Shown: piece after piece, positions 41,707 to 52,044 of the stretch | Position numbering within the stretch: the stretch's first letter is position 1 | How the letters are laid out: every line of letters begins with the position of its first letter | Source: Tetranychus cinnabarinus | Taxonomy: Eukaryota; Arthropoda; Arachnida; Trombidiformes; Tetranychidae | Assembly: GCA_022266195.1 (NCBI GenBank) | Contig: WHVY01000001.1 | Location: forward strand, 21,390,001-21,454,000 | Length of the DNA: 64,000 nt | Direction: 5' to 3' | The notes under the pieces: model-generated | Databases searched by the model: none | What the model was told of the DNA's origin: nothing | Seen by the model: the letters and a program-made list of their open reading frames with translations, nothing else | Made by a program: the position numbers and the translations under genes

Positions 41707-43389
41707 TTAACCATCAGGTATACATAGGAAATATTGATTCATTTTATCACAGAAACGCTCTCGGTAGAGATCAGGAGATATGATGGTTGGCATTTTACCA
41801 TGGCTACCTACTGACTTGACAACCATCTCGATTCTTTTGTCCCAAGTATAAGGTCGAATGTAATCAATTATACCAACTACTAATCTCTTCTGTTCTTGGT
41901 CGATTCCAACCAGAAGAGAATAGTCCATAACAGAGTGGGAAGATAAAAAAAGAGAGTCATTGTCAATAGCTGTTGTTAATCTTTTCTTGCAATCGGGTCT
42001 AATATAGAGTGGCGATTTCCGAATCGACTGTAACAGATTTTCATCAAGTAAAACAACGTTGGTAGGATCATCAGTATGTACCCAGCGATTACGATCAGAA
42101 CCTTTGAGATCAAAGCGGCGGCTTATATTGCGTTGGTAAAACAGGTTTTCCATAACCAATAAATACATTTTGCTTGCATTATTAGTTGAACTGTTTTTAA
42201 AGCTTATCCTGAAAACGCCAAGGATTTTAGCCAACAAGGTGGGTCGGGACTCATAAAAAGCACTTAGAACATAGTCAAAATAAACTTTAGCAATTTTAAG
42301 AAAAGAGGTTAATTCCGGTCTAGACATCTCTTTCAAGATGAAACGGTCATCGGTTGTTTTGCAAAAAGTAGCTCCGCTTTTACCACCTGAAGCTGTCCAA
42401 GGAATACAGCGAGAAATTGACTTGATAAAAATTTCTTCAGTCAAATTATTTGATGATGCATTGGATACAGATTCAATGTTGTTAACAGATGATGAGGAAT
42501 TTCTAGTATTGCTAGTATTGCTGGTATTGCTAGTGTTACTAGTATTACTTGTATTGGTAGTATTGGTAGCATTGCACATAGATTCTTCTGAAATTGATGA
42601 TAAAAATGATTGAGACATTGAATGGTTAGTTTGAATCAATTCGGAACGAAGTGATCTAAAATATTCAGCGAAATAAACACAACAATAGTATTTAGTGGTG
42701 GAATCGTTGAATTGTATGTCGATATGAGGACTTATCGCGGTCGAATTGTTAGCAGCCTTGAAAGTAAATGCAACTGAAGAGAATCCTCCTGATACTTCAA
42801 GTTGTCCGTTATCTTTAACCTCCGACATGCTTGAACTTGTACTGCTTTCGATAGATAGAACTCTTTTTCTTGTCGTAGGAGCATTAGATGCACCTTGAAG
42901 TATTTCAGTTAGTTGTTTATCATAATCAGCTGAAGTCAACGCATATGCAATAATGGAGCCCGGGTCTTCTTCTTTGGCTATCACTTCTAATTTCTGCTCA
43001 GGTATAGATAATGATGTGTCTGAAAATGAGTTTTCCTTTGATGATACGGATGGTGTATTCATCTGAATCTTTGGTAAAGGAAGTACAACTTCATATAAAT
43101 TATCCTCTGGATTTAAATCTGTCTCTAGTTGTATCATTTTAACTTTTCTCTTGGGAACACAACCACCATGAGCTCGAAAGTCCGCAAGCATATCGTTTAA
43201 TTCTCCAGAATTTAGATTTAATTTGAGATCCTTAGTTAAGAGAGGGTGTTGTAAAGATTTCGGTAAGTCAGTTTCTTCATCATTCTTATAATTTGGATGA
43301 TCACCGCCTTCAAAATCAAATATATCTCCTAAACCAGATTTATAAGATTCTGTTTGATTACCAAACCAGTAAAACATTTTTTTGAACAT
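41707..43389 (-). CDS. PIKfyve/FAB1-like phosphoinositide 5-kinase, kinase-only form
   Basis: 560 aa from the first in-frame ATG (43389); the frame is open to 43447 but without another ATG. PIKfyve makes PI(3,5)P2 on endosomes from PI3P. The C-terminal kinase domain is complete: G-loop GGKSGATF, FILKEM lysine, catalytic FDLKGSDRNR, HSVMDYSLLVGI, and VGIIDYIRPYTWDKRIEMVVKS, which is closer to FAB1/PIKfyve than to PIP4K/PIP5K. Upstream, DPGSIIAYALTS matches the short block that precedes the kinase in FAB1. The FYVE, DEP and chaperonin-like regions of full PIKfyve (about 1,800-2,000 aa) are not found in the next 10 kb. A (Asn-Thr-Ser)n stretch at about 42495-42575 comes from a 9-bp repeat. The next gene upstream is divergent, so this may be a compact gene, not just a last exon. 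Confidence 0.8.
   Translation of the reverse strand: MFKKMFYWFGNQTESYKSGLGDIFDFEGGDHPNYKNDEETDLPKSLQHPLLTKDLKLNLNSGELNDMLADFRAHGGCVPKRKVKMIQLETDLNPEDNLYEVVLPLPKIQMNTPSVSSKENSFSDTSLSIPEQKLEVIAKEEDPGSIIAYALTSADYDKQLTEILQGASNAPTTRKRVLSIESSTSSSMSEVKDNGQLEVSGGFSSVAFTFKAANNSTAISPHIDIQFNDSTTKYYCCVYFAEYFRSLRSELIQTNHSMSQSFLSSISEESMCNATNTTNTSNTSNTSNTSNTSNTRNSSSSVNNIESVSNASSNNLTEEIFIKSISRCIPWTASGGKSGATFCKTTDDRFILKEMSRPELTSFLKIAKVYFDYVLSAFYESRPTLLAKILGVFRISFKNSSTNNASKMYLLVMENLFYQRNISRRFDLKGSDRNRWVHTDDPTNVVLLDENLLQSIRKSPLYIRPDCKKRLTTAIDNDSLFLSSHSVMDYSLLVGIDQEQKRLVVGIIDYIRPYTWDKRIEMVVKSVGSHGKMPTIISPDLYRERFCDKMNQYFLCIPDG
42490..42575. repeat. 9-bp minisatellite inside the FAB1-like gene
   Basis: Repeats of CTAGTATTG-like units, encoding Asn-Thr-Ser repeats on the minus strand. 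It sits in a loop-like insertion upstream of the kinase core and is in frame, so tolerated. Confidence 0.75.
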
Positions 43390-43710
43390 TTTGTAAAAAG
43401 GTTGTTGAGAAACTTTAACCAACTCAATAAAAATTAACTCGAGTTATACTCGCAAAAGCTTATCAACTTATTAAAAATTTATTAAACATTTTAAAAGTCA
43501 TATACACAAGTGCTTTTGTCAAATAACAAATTCAAAACGTAGACTTTGCTCTTTCTCTGATTTTTATTAGGATATGTAGGACAGTTGTCAGGTGAGCTTT
43601 GGTGGCGCTTCACTTAAAAATGATACATTACAGGAGTGAATTCATTTACATATTTGTGGCAGGTGACAATGGTAAAGAAATTAAGAGGATAGGGATGATT
43701 TAAGTAGACA

Positions 43711-46701
43711 TTAGTCTGAGTCAGATATCTGTTTGATAGTATCATAGATTTGGCTAAGAAATTTATCACAGATCTTAGAATGTTTAAGTAGTAGGTTTTT
43801 AAAGGTGGTTTTCATTTTAGAGGCTATTGCGTTTAGGTATTCTCTTTTCTTATTAAACATTTGACAGTGGAAAATAAAGTGTATGTTATCTGGTTTCCCA
43901 AAACCGCAAAGGCAAGTCTTATTCGCAGTTATGAAGTCATATGTTCCAAGTAAGACACGGGTCTGAATACTTAGTTTGTCATAGCTGGTTTCTACGACGT
44001 TATTGAGTATGATGTAGTTATTCATAGATGAGTATTTGGGATCAGCAAGTAAATTGTTCATTATTGTCTTGGTTTTGTAGCTAGACCACACTAAGAGTTG
44101 TCCGTCTAGGTTAGGTGAGGGAAGTAGATTGGGTTGGTTTATGATTATCCATTTTAGAATTGCGTTTTCAGTATGTAAATTTTTCATGATGTAGGAAATA
44201 CTTATTTTGATTATTTTAAGGAAAATAGGTGAGTGATTGGTGATGCAGTATGCAGGTAAGGTCCTGTCGAAGGGTTTGAGACCTATGAACGAGTTTACTA
44301 GGCTGAAGGTGGTTTTGGTTAATTTTTTCGCGAGAACATTACTGAGTGCAACTGGGAGAAGTAAGGGTGCATAGGTTAGAGCATAGGATTCGAAGTACGA
44401 GGAGCTAATTTGTTTAATGATTTTGACTGGCAGAGTTTTTGCTAGCTTAATTGGGATGTTCAGTTTGACTTGTTTTTGTTTAATTCTGTTGAGGAGTTCA
44501 GCAGTGTCAACAAACACTTTTTTCCTATTCCTAATGTCCACAGGAAAACCCAGGACATCAGAGGTGTAGGAGATCGGTATCTGTCCACTCCAAACTTCAA
44601 CAAAATATTTACTGCTTGTTATGATTTTGGTCTTCTCCGGAGCTATACAGAGTCTGGTGACAGATAGAGCTTTGTTAATCTGAGCAAAGACATGATGAAT
44701 TATATGTTTCATTCTAATCTCATTATTTTGATGTAGCTGAAAACCAATCAGCAGATCATCTGCATAAGCTACAATGGTGAAGTTAATATCATTTACTAGG
44801 GGTAGTTGTACGTTTGATTGATATGGATTAATCAAGTCAGGTATGACGATCTTGGACAGTTCATTCAGGCTCTCGTTTATTCCAATAATAAAGAGAATAG
44901 GGCCGAGAATCGAGCCCTGAGGGACTCCCTTAATCTGTTTCCTGAGTTTGATAGCCTCATCAACCAGCATACTATGTCTATTGGACAAGTAGCTGATTAG
45001 GGTTTTAATGATTGAGGAACTCAGTTTGTATTTTAGACAGTTCATCAGAATGCTTTCATGATGAATTTCATCGAAAGCTCTCTGAATATCAGTTTGTATT
45101 AAATAGTTATCATATCTGGTATCTATCATATCTCTGAAGACACTGTCCAAGGCCGTTATTACACTTCTGTCTGGGAGATAAGCATGTTGGAATCGAAAGG
45201 TGTCGGGTGGAATGGTTGACATAATCCTATTACAGACAATCTTTTCCAGCGTTTTTGCTAGAAAAGACTGCATCTGTATTAGTCTAGGTCTAATACCATC
45301 ACTTTTAGGAATAATTACCACTTTGGTAATTTTCCAAGCAGTGGGAAAGTAGTTTAGCTTTAGGCAATTATGGAATAGGTTGGTGAAAAAGAGTGGGAAG
45401 GACAAGAGTAGAGCCTCTGTTTCATATTTGGAGAGGAGATCTGGACCTGGACTTGTGTTTTGGAGGCTTTTAAGGCATTGAGTCATCAATTGAAATGTTT
45501 CTTCTCGTTCAGCTTCGGTTAGATCTGAACAGCTAGGTTCAGTTACGTCTGATAGTTTGATGTCCTGGAGGTTGAGATCAAAGTTGGCTTTACAGGTGAG
45601 TGAGTTTAGTGTAAATTCATCAGAGACTTCAACTTTGCTGTCCAATTGTAAAGTTTTTTTGATGCGATGCCAGAGTAGCTTATTATCTTTGGTCATGAAT
45701 TTCTCATTCAGCTTGTCTTTGATGAAGTTGTTAAGTTGAATCTTTGCCTCCTTGATTCTTGTTTGGTTTGTTTCAGTTTTGGCTTTCTTGTACTGAGATA
45801 CCATAAGCTTAACCTTTTTCTTGAGATATGGGTTGGAAATTTGATACCTGAATGGCGTGAATTTTATCTGTCTGCGACAGGTGTTTTGAAAGCCTAGCAT
45901 TTTACTCATCATCTCAAAGGTTACTTTATCAATATCAGAAGGATTATTGTATGATCTAGTTTCAAGAATTTTCAAGAGGTTAACAATCTCATCTTTGTAT
46001 TTGGCTTTATCCAAGGTTGTTGTTGAATTTTGATTCTTGCTCGGTTTCGTTGGTCCATTGTTTGGTATGGTGAAGGTTGTGTAGAAAAAGGAATGATCGG
46101 TTAGTGCAGGTACGATGTCAACAGCCGCTTTTACCTTTGCATTCGTTAGGAGTGCATCGATAAAGGTTTTGCTATCTTTACTATTGGTGAATGTGTAGCG
46201 ATTTATATCAGGTAGATATGGTACTTCCAGTTTACATCGTTTGATAAATTCGGAGATAATTTGAGCTCTTGAATTGTGTTTGACAGGTAAAGGTGTCCAG
46301 ACATCAACTTGGCAGTTAAAGTCTCCTTGTAATATACAAGGTAGATCTTTGTATCTGTTAATAGTCATGAATATTTGTCTGGTAAGACACTCAACCACAG
46401 AGTCCGTTGATTTTGGGTTTATGTAGAGATTGATGAGTAGAACATTTTTACCGTCAACTTTGTACAATATCGCAATTGTTGATTCACCGAGTTTGTGTAT
46501 TTTTCTGACCGAGCTTCTAAGTGCTATTGTTGTTGTATGATCATTCGTTATGATTGCTAGTTTGTTATCATCAATACTTGAAATTACTGTAAGATTGGCT
46601 TCTTGTAGAAATAAAACAGTCTTAGGTTCAATAAGCTGAAATAGCTCACATGTTTTGCTCTTCATTTTCTGACAGTTTCGGGAAATGAGCTTCATCATCA
46701 T
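43711..46701 (-). CDS. LINE ORF2: endonuclease-reverse transcriptase, copy 1
   Basis: 996 aa from ATG 46701, overlapping ORF1 by 56 bp in the +1 frame. An APE-type endonuclease is at the N-terminus (RNCQKM, LFLQEANL, LQGDFNCQVD, LTDHSFF). The reverse transcriptase has motif A DIQRAFDEIHHES, motif B KGVPQGSILGPILF and motif C VAYADDLL. A C-terminal zinc-like cluster is CLCGFGKPDNIHFIFHC. There is no RNase H domain. The architecture fits the Jockey/R1/I group of non-LTR elements; the exact clade is not settled by eye. Confidence 0.93.
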   Translation of the reverse strand: MMMKLISRNCQKMKSKTCELFQLIEPKTVLFLQEANLTVISSIDDNKLAIITNDHTTTIALRSSVRKIHKLGESTIAILYKVDGKNVLLINLYINPKSTDSVVECLTRQIFMTINRYKDLPCILQGDFNCQVDVWTPLPVKHNSRAQIISEFIKRCKLEVPYLPDINRYTFTNSKDSKTFIDALLTNAKVKAAVDIVPALTDHSFFYTTFTIPNNGPTKPSKNQNSTTTLDKAKYKDEIVNLLKILETRSYNNPSDIDKVTFEMMSKMLGFQNTCRRQIKFTPFRYQISNPYLKKKVKLMVSQYKKAKTETNQTRIKEAKIQLNNFIKDKLNEKFMTKDNKLLWHRIKKTLQLDSKVEVSDEFTLNSLTCKANFDLNLQDIKLSDVTEPSCSDLTEAEREETFQLMTQCLKSLQNTSPGPDLLSKYETEALLLSFPLFFTNLFHNCLKLNYFPTAWKITKVVIIPKSDGIRPRLIQMQSFLAKTLEKIVCNRIMSTIPPDTFRFQHAYLPDRSVITALDSVFRDMIDTRYDNYLIQTDIQRAFDEIHHESILMNCLKYKLSSSIIKTLISYLSNRHSMLVDEAIKLRKQIKGVPQGSILGPILFIIGINESLNELSKIVIPDLINPYQSNVQLPLVNDINFTIVAYADDLLIGFQLHQNNEIRMKHIIHHVFAQINKALSVTRLCIAPEKTKIITSSKYFVEVWSGQIPISYTSDVLGFPVDIRNRKKVFVDTAELLNRIKQKQVKLNIPIKLAKTLPVKIIKQISSSYFESYALTYAPLLLPVALSNVLAKKLTKTTFSLVNSFIGLKPFDRTLPAYCITNHSPIFLKIIKISISYIMKNLHTENAILKWIIINQPNLLPSPNLDGQLLVWSSYKTKTIMNNLLADPKYSSMNNYIILNNVVETSYDKLSIQTRVLLGTYDFITANKTCLCGFGKPDNIHFIFHCQMFNKKREYLNAIASKMKTTFKNLLLKHSKICDKFLSQIYDTIKQISDSD

Positions 46702-47737
46702 ACTCAAAGTCAGTTATCTGCTTCACTCTTTGAATAGCTTGTTGATATGATGAACATAAACTAGATTTCGGTTTGTGATGAACGTTAAGTTGTCCAGTGT
46801 TTTTACAGAGCAAGCATTCCAGTTGACGATCTTCAGTCGAAGTGCAGCCTTTGGTATGATGTGAGTCTTTACACTTTCCACAGGTTGCTTCATTCATACA
46901 ATACTTTTCTGTGTGGCCATATCGATAGCATTTGGAGCATATCCGTATGTTAAAGTTGTTTCTGAAACCAACAGCTTCACAGCCAAAGTAGATCTTTCCT
47001 CGTCGCTCAATTATGTTTCTTGCTTCTTTTGACATACGTATTATTATGTAGTTACGTTTGAACTTTGACTTGGTTGGTATCTCCCGATTAACAATGATGG
47101 TGAATTCTTGGTCAGCAGGTATTTGGTTTCTCCGCTTGATAGTTTCAACTTCTTCGATCTGATCTTGTGTTACCACACACGAGATCTGAGGACAAAGTTG
47201 TTTCAGTGGTTCCACCTCAATCTGATTACCAATCTCGTTGTTGCTTAGAAGTTCCTTAATCTTGGTTATTGTTGTATCACTATCCACAACAATTCTAGTT
47301 GCTGAGTTGTTGACAGTAACACTTTCACAATTGATTTCTTGACATTCTTTGATTATTTGTTTCACCTTCGAACCGATGTCAATAGCATCAGCTTCTTGAC
47401 TCTTGGGTTTGACTATCACGGCTTTGATTTTTGGTTTAGCAGCTTTGATTTGTCTAACCACAGGTCTATCAAGCTTCTTTTCAATACTGGATAGTTTTTC
47501 CAGAATTTTTGCGTCAGTATTGTTGGATGGACTGACGTGATCACCAATTTTCAAGTCGTTTATTAAAGTTGAAATACCAGTAATCTCACTTAAGATTCTT
47601 GAAATATTTTTTTGGTTGCTCTTGTTGGTGAGAGCTTGGACAAGACTGTAGACATACTGAACCTTGCTGCTGAGGGTAGCCACGTGTTCCGTACGTTGGT
47701 CATTTTCATTATTTTCATTTGTGATGGTCTCAGTCAT
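46646..47737 (-). CDS. LINE ORF1: zinc-knuckle RNA-binding protein, copy 1
   Basis: 363 aa. An N-terminal coiled-coil-like half is followed by a likely RNA-recognition fold and three CCHC-type zinc knuckles near the C-terminus (CSKCYRYGHTEKYC, CGKCKDSHHTKGC, CLLCKNTGQLNVHH...C). This pattern is typical of ORF1 proteins of Jockey/R1/I elements, which coat the element RNA. Identical in sequence to copy 2. Confidence 0.92.
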   Translation of the reverse strand: MTETITNENNENDQRTEHVATLSSKVQYVYSLVQALTNKSNQKNISRILSEITGISTLINDLKIGDHVSPSNNTDAKILEKLSSIEKKLDRPVVRQIKAAKPKIKAVIVKPKSQEADAIDIGSKVKQIIKECQEINCESVTVNNSATRIVVDSDTTITKIKELLSNNEIGNQIEVEPLKQLCPQISCVVTQDQIEEVETIKRRNQIPADQEFTIIVNREIPTKSKFKRNYIIIRMSKEARNIIERRGKIYFGCEAVGFRNNFNIRICSKCYRYGHTEKYCMNEATCGKCKDSHHTKGCTSTEDRQLECLLCKNTGQLNVHHKPKSSLCSSYQQAIQRVKQITDFEYDDEAHFPKLSENEEQNM

Positions 47738-48017
47738 CTTGTGGTGTTGAGTAAGGACTTAAAATGATCACAGTTTGATAATTATTCAGTTAAGACAAGA
47801 ATTAAGTTATTAGAAACACTAATTAATTAATTAATTACGAATTTAGATGAGAGGTAATTTTCTCTGATTTTTATTAGGATATGTAGGACAGTTGTCAGGT
47901 GAGCTTTGGTGGCGCTTCACTTAAAAATGATACATTACAGGAGTGAATTCATTTACATATTTGTGGCAGGTGACAATGGTAAAGAAATTAAGAGGATAGG
48001 GATGATTTAAGTAGACA

Positions 48018-51008
48018 TTAGTCTGAGTCAGATATCTGTTTGATAGTATCATAGATTTGGCTAAGAAATTTATCACAGATCTTAGAATGTTTAAGTAGTA
48101 GGTTTTTAAAGGTGGTTTTCATTTTAGAGGCTATTGCGTTTAGGTATTCTCTTTTCTTATTAAACATTTGACAGTGGAAAATAAAGTGTATGTTATCTGG
48201 TTTCCCAAAACCGCAAAGGCAAGTCTTATTCGCAGTTATGAAGTCATATGTTCCAAGTAAGACACGGGTCTGAATACTTAGTTTGTCATAGCTGGTTTCT
48301 ACGACGTTATTGAGTATGATGTAGTTATTCATAGATGAGTATTTGGGATCAGCAAGTAAATTGTTCATTATTGTCTTGGTTTTGTAGCTAGACCACACTA
48401 AGAGTTGTCCGTCTAGGTTAGGTGAGGGAAGTAGATTGGGTTGGTTTATGATTATCCATTTTAGAATTGCGTTTTCAGTATGTAAATTTTTCATGATGTA
48501 GGAAATACTTATTTTGATTATTTTAAGGAAAATAGGTGAGTGATTGGTGATGCAGTATGCAGGTAAGGTCCTGTCGAAGGGTTTGAGACCTATGAACGAG
48601 TTTACTAGGCTGAAGGTGGTTTTGGTTAATTTTTTCGCGAGAACATTACTGAGTGCAACTGGGAGAAGTAAGGGTGCATAGGTTAGAGCATAGGATTCGA
48701 AGTACGAGGAGCTAATTTGTTTAATGATTTTGACTGGCAGAGTTTTTGCTAGCTTAATTGGGATGTTCAGTTTGACTTGTTTTTGTTTAATTCTGTTGAG
48801 GAGTTCAGCAGTGTCAACAAACACTTTTTTCCTATTCCTAATGTCCACAGGAAAACCCAGGACATCAGAGGTGTAGGAGATCGGTATCTGTCCACTCCAA
48901 ACTTCAACAAAATATTTACTGCTTGTTATGATTTTGGTCTTCTCCGGAGCTATACAGAGTCTGGTGACAGATAGAGCTTTGTTAATCTGAGCAAAGACAT
49001 GATGAATTATATGTTTCATTCTAATCTCATTATTTTGATGTAGCTGAAAACCAATCAGCAGATCATCTGCATAAGCTACAATGGTGAAGTTAATATCATT
49101 TACTAGGGGTAGTTGTACGTTTGATTGATATGGATTAATCAAGTCAGGTATGACGATCTTGGACAGTTCATTCAGGCTCTCGTTTATTCCAATAATAAAG
49201 AGAATAGGGCCGAGAATCGAGCCCTGAGGGACTCCCTTAATCTGTTTCCTGAGTTTGATAGCCTCATCAACCAGCATACTATGTCTATTGGACAAGTAGC
49301 TGATTAGGGTTTTAATGATTGAGGAACTCAGTTTGTATTTTAGACAGTTCATCAGAATGCTTTCATGATGAATTTCATCGAAAGCTTTCTGAATATCAGT
49401 TTGTATTAAATAGTTATCATATCTGGTATCTATCATATCTCTGAAGACACTGTCCAAGGCCGTTATTACACTTCTGTCTGGGAGATAAGCATGTTGGAAT
49501 CGAAAGGTGTCGGGTGGAATGGTTGACATAATCCTATTACAGACAATCTTTTCCAGCGTTTTTGCTAGAAAAGACTGCATCTGTATTAGTCTAGGTCTAA
49601 TACCATCACTTTTAGGAATAATTACCACTTTGGTAATTTTCCAAGCAGTGGGAAAGTAGTTTAGCTTTAGGCAATTATGGAATAGGTTGGTGAAAAAGAG
49701 TGGGAAGGACAAGAGTAGAGCCTCTGTTTCATATTTGGAGAGGAGATCTGGACCTGGACTTGTGTTTTGGAGGCTTTTAAGGCATTGAGTCATCAATTGA
49801 AATGTTTCTTCTCGTTCAGCTTCGGTTAGATCTGAACAGCTAGGTTCAGTTACGTCTGATAGTTTGATGTCCTGGAGGTTGAGATCAAAGTTGGCTTTAC
49901 AGGTGAGTGAGTTTAGTGTAAATTCATCAGAGACTTCAACTTTGCTGTCCAATTGTAAAGTTTTTTTGATGCGATGCCAGAGTAGCTTATTATCTTTGGT
50001 CATGAATTTCTCATTCAGCTTGTCTTTGATGAAGTTGTTAAGTTGAATCTTTGCCTCCTTGATTCTTGTTTGGTTTGTTTCAGTTTTGGCTTTCTTGTAC
50101 TGAGATACCATAAGCTTAACCTTTTTCTTGAGATATGGGTTGGAAATTTGATACCTGAATGGCGTGAATTTTATCTGTCTGCGACAGGTGTTTTGAAAGC
50201 CTAGCATTTTACTCATCATCTCAAAGGTTACTTTATCAATATCAGAAGGATTATTGTATGATCTAGTTTCAAGAATTTTCAAGAGGTTAACAATCTCATC
50301 TTTGTATTTGGCTTTATCCAAGGTTGTTGTTGAATTTTGATTCTTGCTCGGTTTCGTTGGTCCATTGTTTGGTATGGTGAAGGTTGTGTAGAAAAAGGAA
50401 TGATCGGTTAGTGCAGGTACGATGTCAACAGCCGCTTTTACCTTTGCATTCGTTAGGAGTGCATCGATAAAGGTTTTGCTATCTTTACTATTGGTGAATG
50501 TGTAGCGATTTATATCAGGTAGATATGGTACTTCCAGTTTACATCGTTTGATAAATTCGGAGATAATTTGAGCTCTTGAATTGTGTTTGACAGGTAAAGG
50601 TGTCCAGACATCAACTTGGCAGTTAAAGTCTCCTTGTAATATACAAGGTAGATCTTTGTATCTGTTAATAGTCATGAATATTTGTCTGGTAAGACACTCA
50701 ACCACAGAGTCCGTTGATTTTGGGTTTATGTAGAGATTGATGAGTAGAACATTTTTACCGTCAACTTTGTACAATATCGCAATTGTTGATTCACCGAGTT
50801 TGTGTATTTTTCTGACCGAGCTTCTAAGTGCTATTGTTGTTGTATGATCATTCGTTATGATTGCTAGTTTGTTATCATCAATACTTGAAATTACTGTAAG
50901 ATTGGCTTCTTGTAGAAATAAAACAGTCTTAGGTTCAATAAGCTGAAATAGCTCACATGTTTTGCTCTTCATTTTCTGACAGTTTCGGGAAATGAGCTTC
51001 ATCATCAT
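48018..51008 (-). CDS. LINE ORF2: endonuclease-reverse transcriptase, copy 2
   Basis: 996 aa, same as copy 1 except Lys in RT motif A (DIQKAFDEIHHES). This is the more usual residue at that position in LINE reverse transcriptases. All endonuclease and RT catalytic residues are present, so the element looks capable of activity. Confidence 0.93.
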   Translation of the reverse strand: MMMKLISRNCQKMKSKTCELFQLIEPKTVLFLQEANLTVISSIDDNKLAIITNDHTTTIALRSSVRKIHKLGESTIAILYKVDGKNVLLINLYINPKSTDSVVECLTRQIFMTINRYKDLPCILQGDFNCQVDVWTPLPVKHNSRAQIISEFIKRCKLEVPYLPDINRYTFTNSKDSKTFIDALLTNAKVKAAVDIVPALTDHSFFYTTFTIPNNGPTKPSKNQNSTTTLDKAKYKDEIVNLLKILETRSYNNPSDIDKVTFEMMSKMLGFQNTCRRQIKFTPFRYQISNPYLKKKVKLMVSQYKKAKTETNQTRIKEAKIQLNNFIKDKLNEKFMTKDNKLLWHRIKKTLQLDSKVEVSDEFTLNSLTCKANFDLNLQDIKLSDVTEPSCSDLTEAEREETFQLMTQCLKSLQNTSPGPDLLSKYETEALLLSFPLFFTNLFHNCLKLNYFPTAWKITKVVIIPKSDGIRPRLIQMQSFLAKTLEKIVCNRIMSTIPPDTFRFQHAYLPDRSVITALDSVFRDMIDTRYDNYLIQTDIQKAFDEIHHESILMNCLKYKLSSSIIKTLISYLSNRHSMLVDEAIKLRKQIKGVPQGSILGPILFIIGINESLNELSKIVIPDLINPYQSNVQLPLVNDINFTIVAYADDLLIGFQLHQNNEIRMKHIIHHVFAQINKALSVTRLCIAPEKTKIITSSKYFVEVWSGQIPISYTSDVLGFPVDIRNRKKVFVDTAELLNRIKQKQVKLNIPIKLAKTLPVKIIKQISSSYFESYALTYAPLLLPVALSNVLAKKLTKTTFSLVNSFIGLKPFDRTLPAYCITNHSPIFLKIIKISISYIMKNLHTENAILKWIIINQPNLLPSPNLDGQLLVWSSYKTKTIMNNLLADPKYSSMNNYIILNNVVETSYDKLSIQTRVLLGTYDFITANKTCLCGFGKPDNIHFIFHCQMFNKKREYLNAIASKMKTTFKNLLLKHSKICDKFLSQIYDTIKQISDSD

Positions 51009-52044
51009 ACTCAAAGTCAGTTATCTGCTTCACTCTTTGAATAGCTTGTTGATATGATGAACATAAACTAGATTTCGGTTTGTGATGAACGTTAAGTTGT
51101 CCAGTGTTTTTACAGAGCAAGCATTCCAGTTGACGATCTTCAGTCGAAGTGCAGCCTTTGGTATGATGTGAGTCTTTACACTTTCCACAGGTTGCTTCAT
51201 TCATACAATACTTTTCTGTGTGGCCATATCGATAGCATTTGGAGCATATCCGTATGTTAAAGTTGTTTCTGAAACCAACAGCTTCACAGCCAAAGTAGAT
51301 CTTTCCTCGTCGCTCAATTATGTTTCTTGCTTCTTTTGACATACGTATTATTATGTAGTTACGTTTGAACTTTGACTTGGTTGGTATCTCCCGATTAACA
51401 ATGATGGTGAATTCTTGGTCAGCAGGTATTTGGTTTCTCCGCTTGATAGTTTCAACTTCTTCGATCTGATCTTGTGTTACCACACACGAGATCTGAGGAC
51501 AAAGTTGTTTCAGTGGTTCCACCTCAATCTGATTACCAATCTCGTTGTTGCTTAGAAGTTCCTTAATCTTGGTTATTGTTGTATCACTATCCACAACAAT
51601 TCTAGTTGCTGAGTTGTTGACAGTAACACTTTCACAATTGATTTCTTGACATTCTTTGATTATTTGTTTCACCTTCGAACCGATGTCAATAGCATCAGCT
51701 TCTTGACTCTTGGGTTTGACTATCACGGCTTTGATTTTTGGTTTAGCAGCTTTGATTTGTCTAACCACAGGTCTATCAAGCTTCTTTTCAATACTGGATA
51801 GTTTTTCCAGAATTTTTGCGTCAGTATTGTTGGATGGACTGACGTGATCACCAATTTTCAAGTCGTTTATTAAAGTTGAAATACCAGTAATCTCACTTAA
51901 GATTCTTGAAATATTTTTTTGGTTGCTCTTGTTGGTGAGAGCTTGGACAAGACTGTAGACATACTGAACCTTGCTGCTGAGGGTAGCCACGTGTTCCGTA
52001 CGTTGGTCATTTTCATTATTTTCATTTGTGATGGTCTCAGTCAT
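50953..52044 (-). CDS. LINE ORF1: zinc-knuckle RNA-binding protein, copy 2
   Basis: 363 aa, identical to ORF1 of copy 1, with the three zinc knuckles near the C-terminus. Its start codon is 123 bp from the element's 5' end. Confidence 0.92.
   Translation of the reverse strand: MTETITNENNENDQRTEHVATLSSKVQYVYSLVQALTNKSNQKNISRILSEITGISTLINDLKIGDHVSPSNNTDAKILEKLSSIEKKLDRPVVRQIKAAKPKIKAVIVKPKSQEADAIDIGSKVKQIIKECQEINCESVTVNNSATRIVVDSDTTITKIKELLSNNEIGNQIEVEPLKQLCPQISCVVTQDQIEEVETIKRRNQIPADQEFTIIVNREIPTKSKFKRNYIIIRMSKEARNIIERRGKIYFGCEAVGFRNNFNIRICSKCYRYGHTEKYCMNEATCGKCKDSHHTKGCTSTEDRQLECLLCKNTGQLNVHHKPKSSLCSSYQQAIQRVKQITDFEYDDEAHFPKLSENEEQNM

Larger units (their letters stand above)
43554..47860 (-). 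mobile_element. Non-LTR retrotransposon (LINE), copy 1
   Basis: A full-length 4,307-bp element on the minus strand: 5' UTR 123 bp, ORF1, ORF2, and a 157-bp 3' UTR ending ...CCTAATAAAAATCAGAGA with no poly(A) tail. It is joined directly, without any host DNA between, to copy 2. Both ORFs are open. I see one difference from copy 2: C at 45080 against T at 49387, giving Arg instead of Lys in the RT motif DIQ(R/K)AFD. Confidence 0.95.

Noticed and set aside
42338..42613. Leu/Val-repeat + frame in the FAB1-like gene
   Set aside because: Antisense of the Asn-Thr-Ser minisatellite; no independent support.
44470..45739. Short + frames inside the LINE, repeated at 48777-50046
   Set aside because: Antisense shadows of ORF2, duplicated simply because the element is duplicated.
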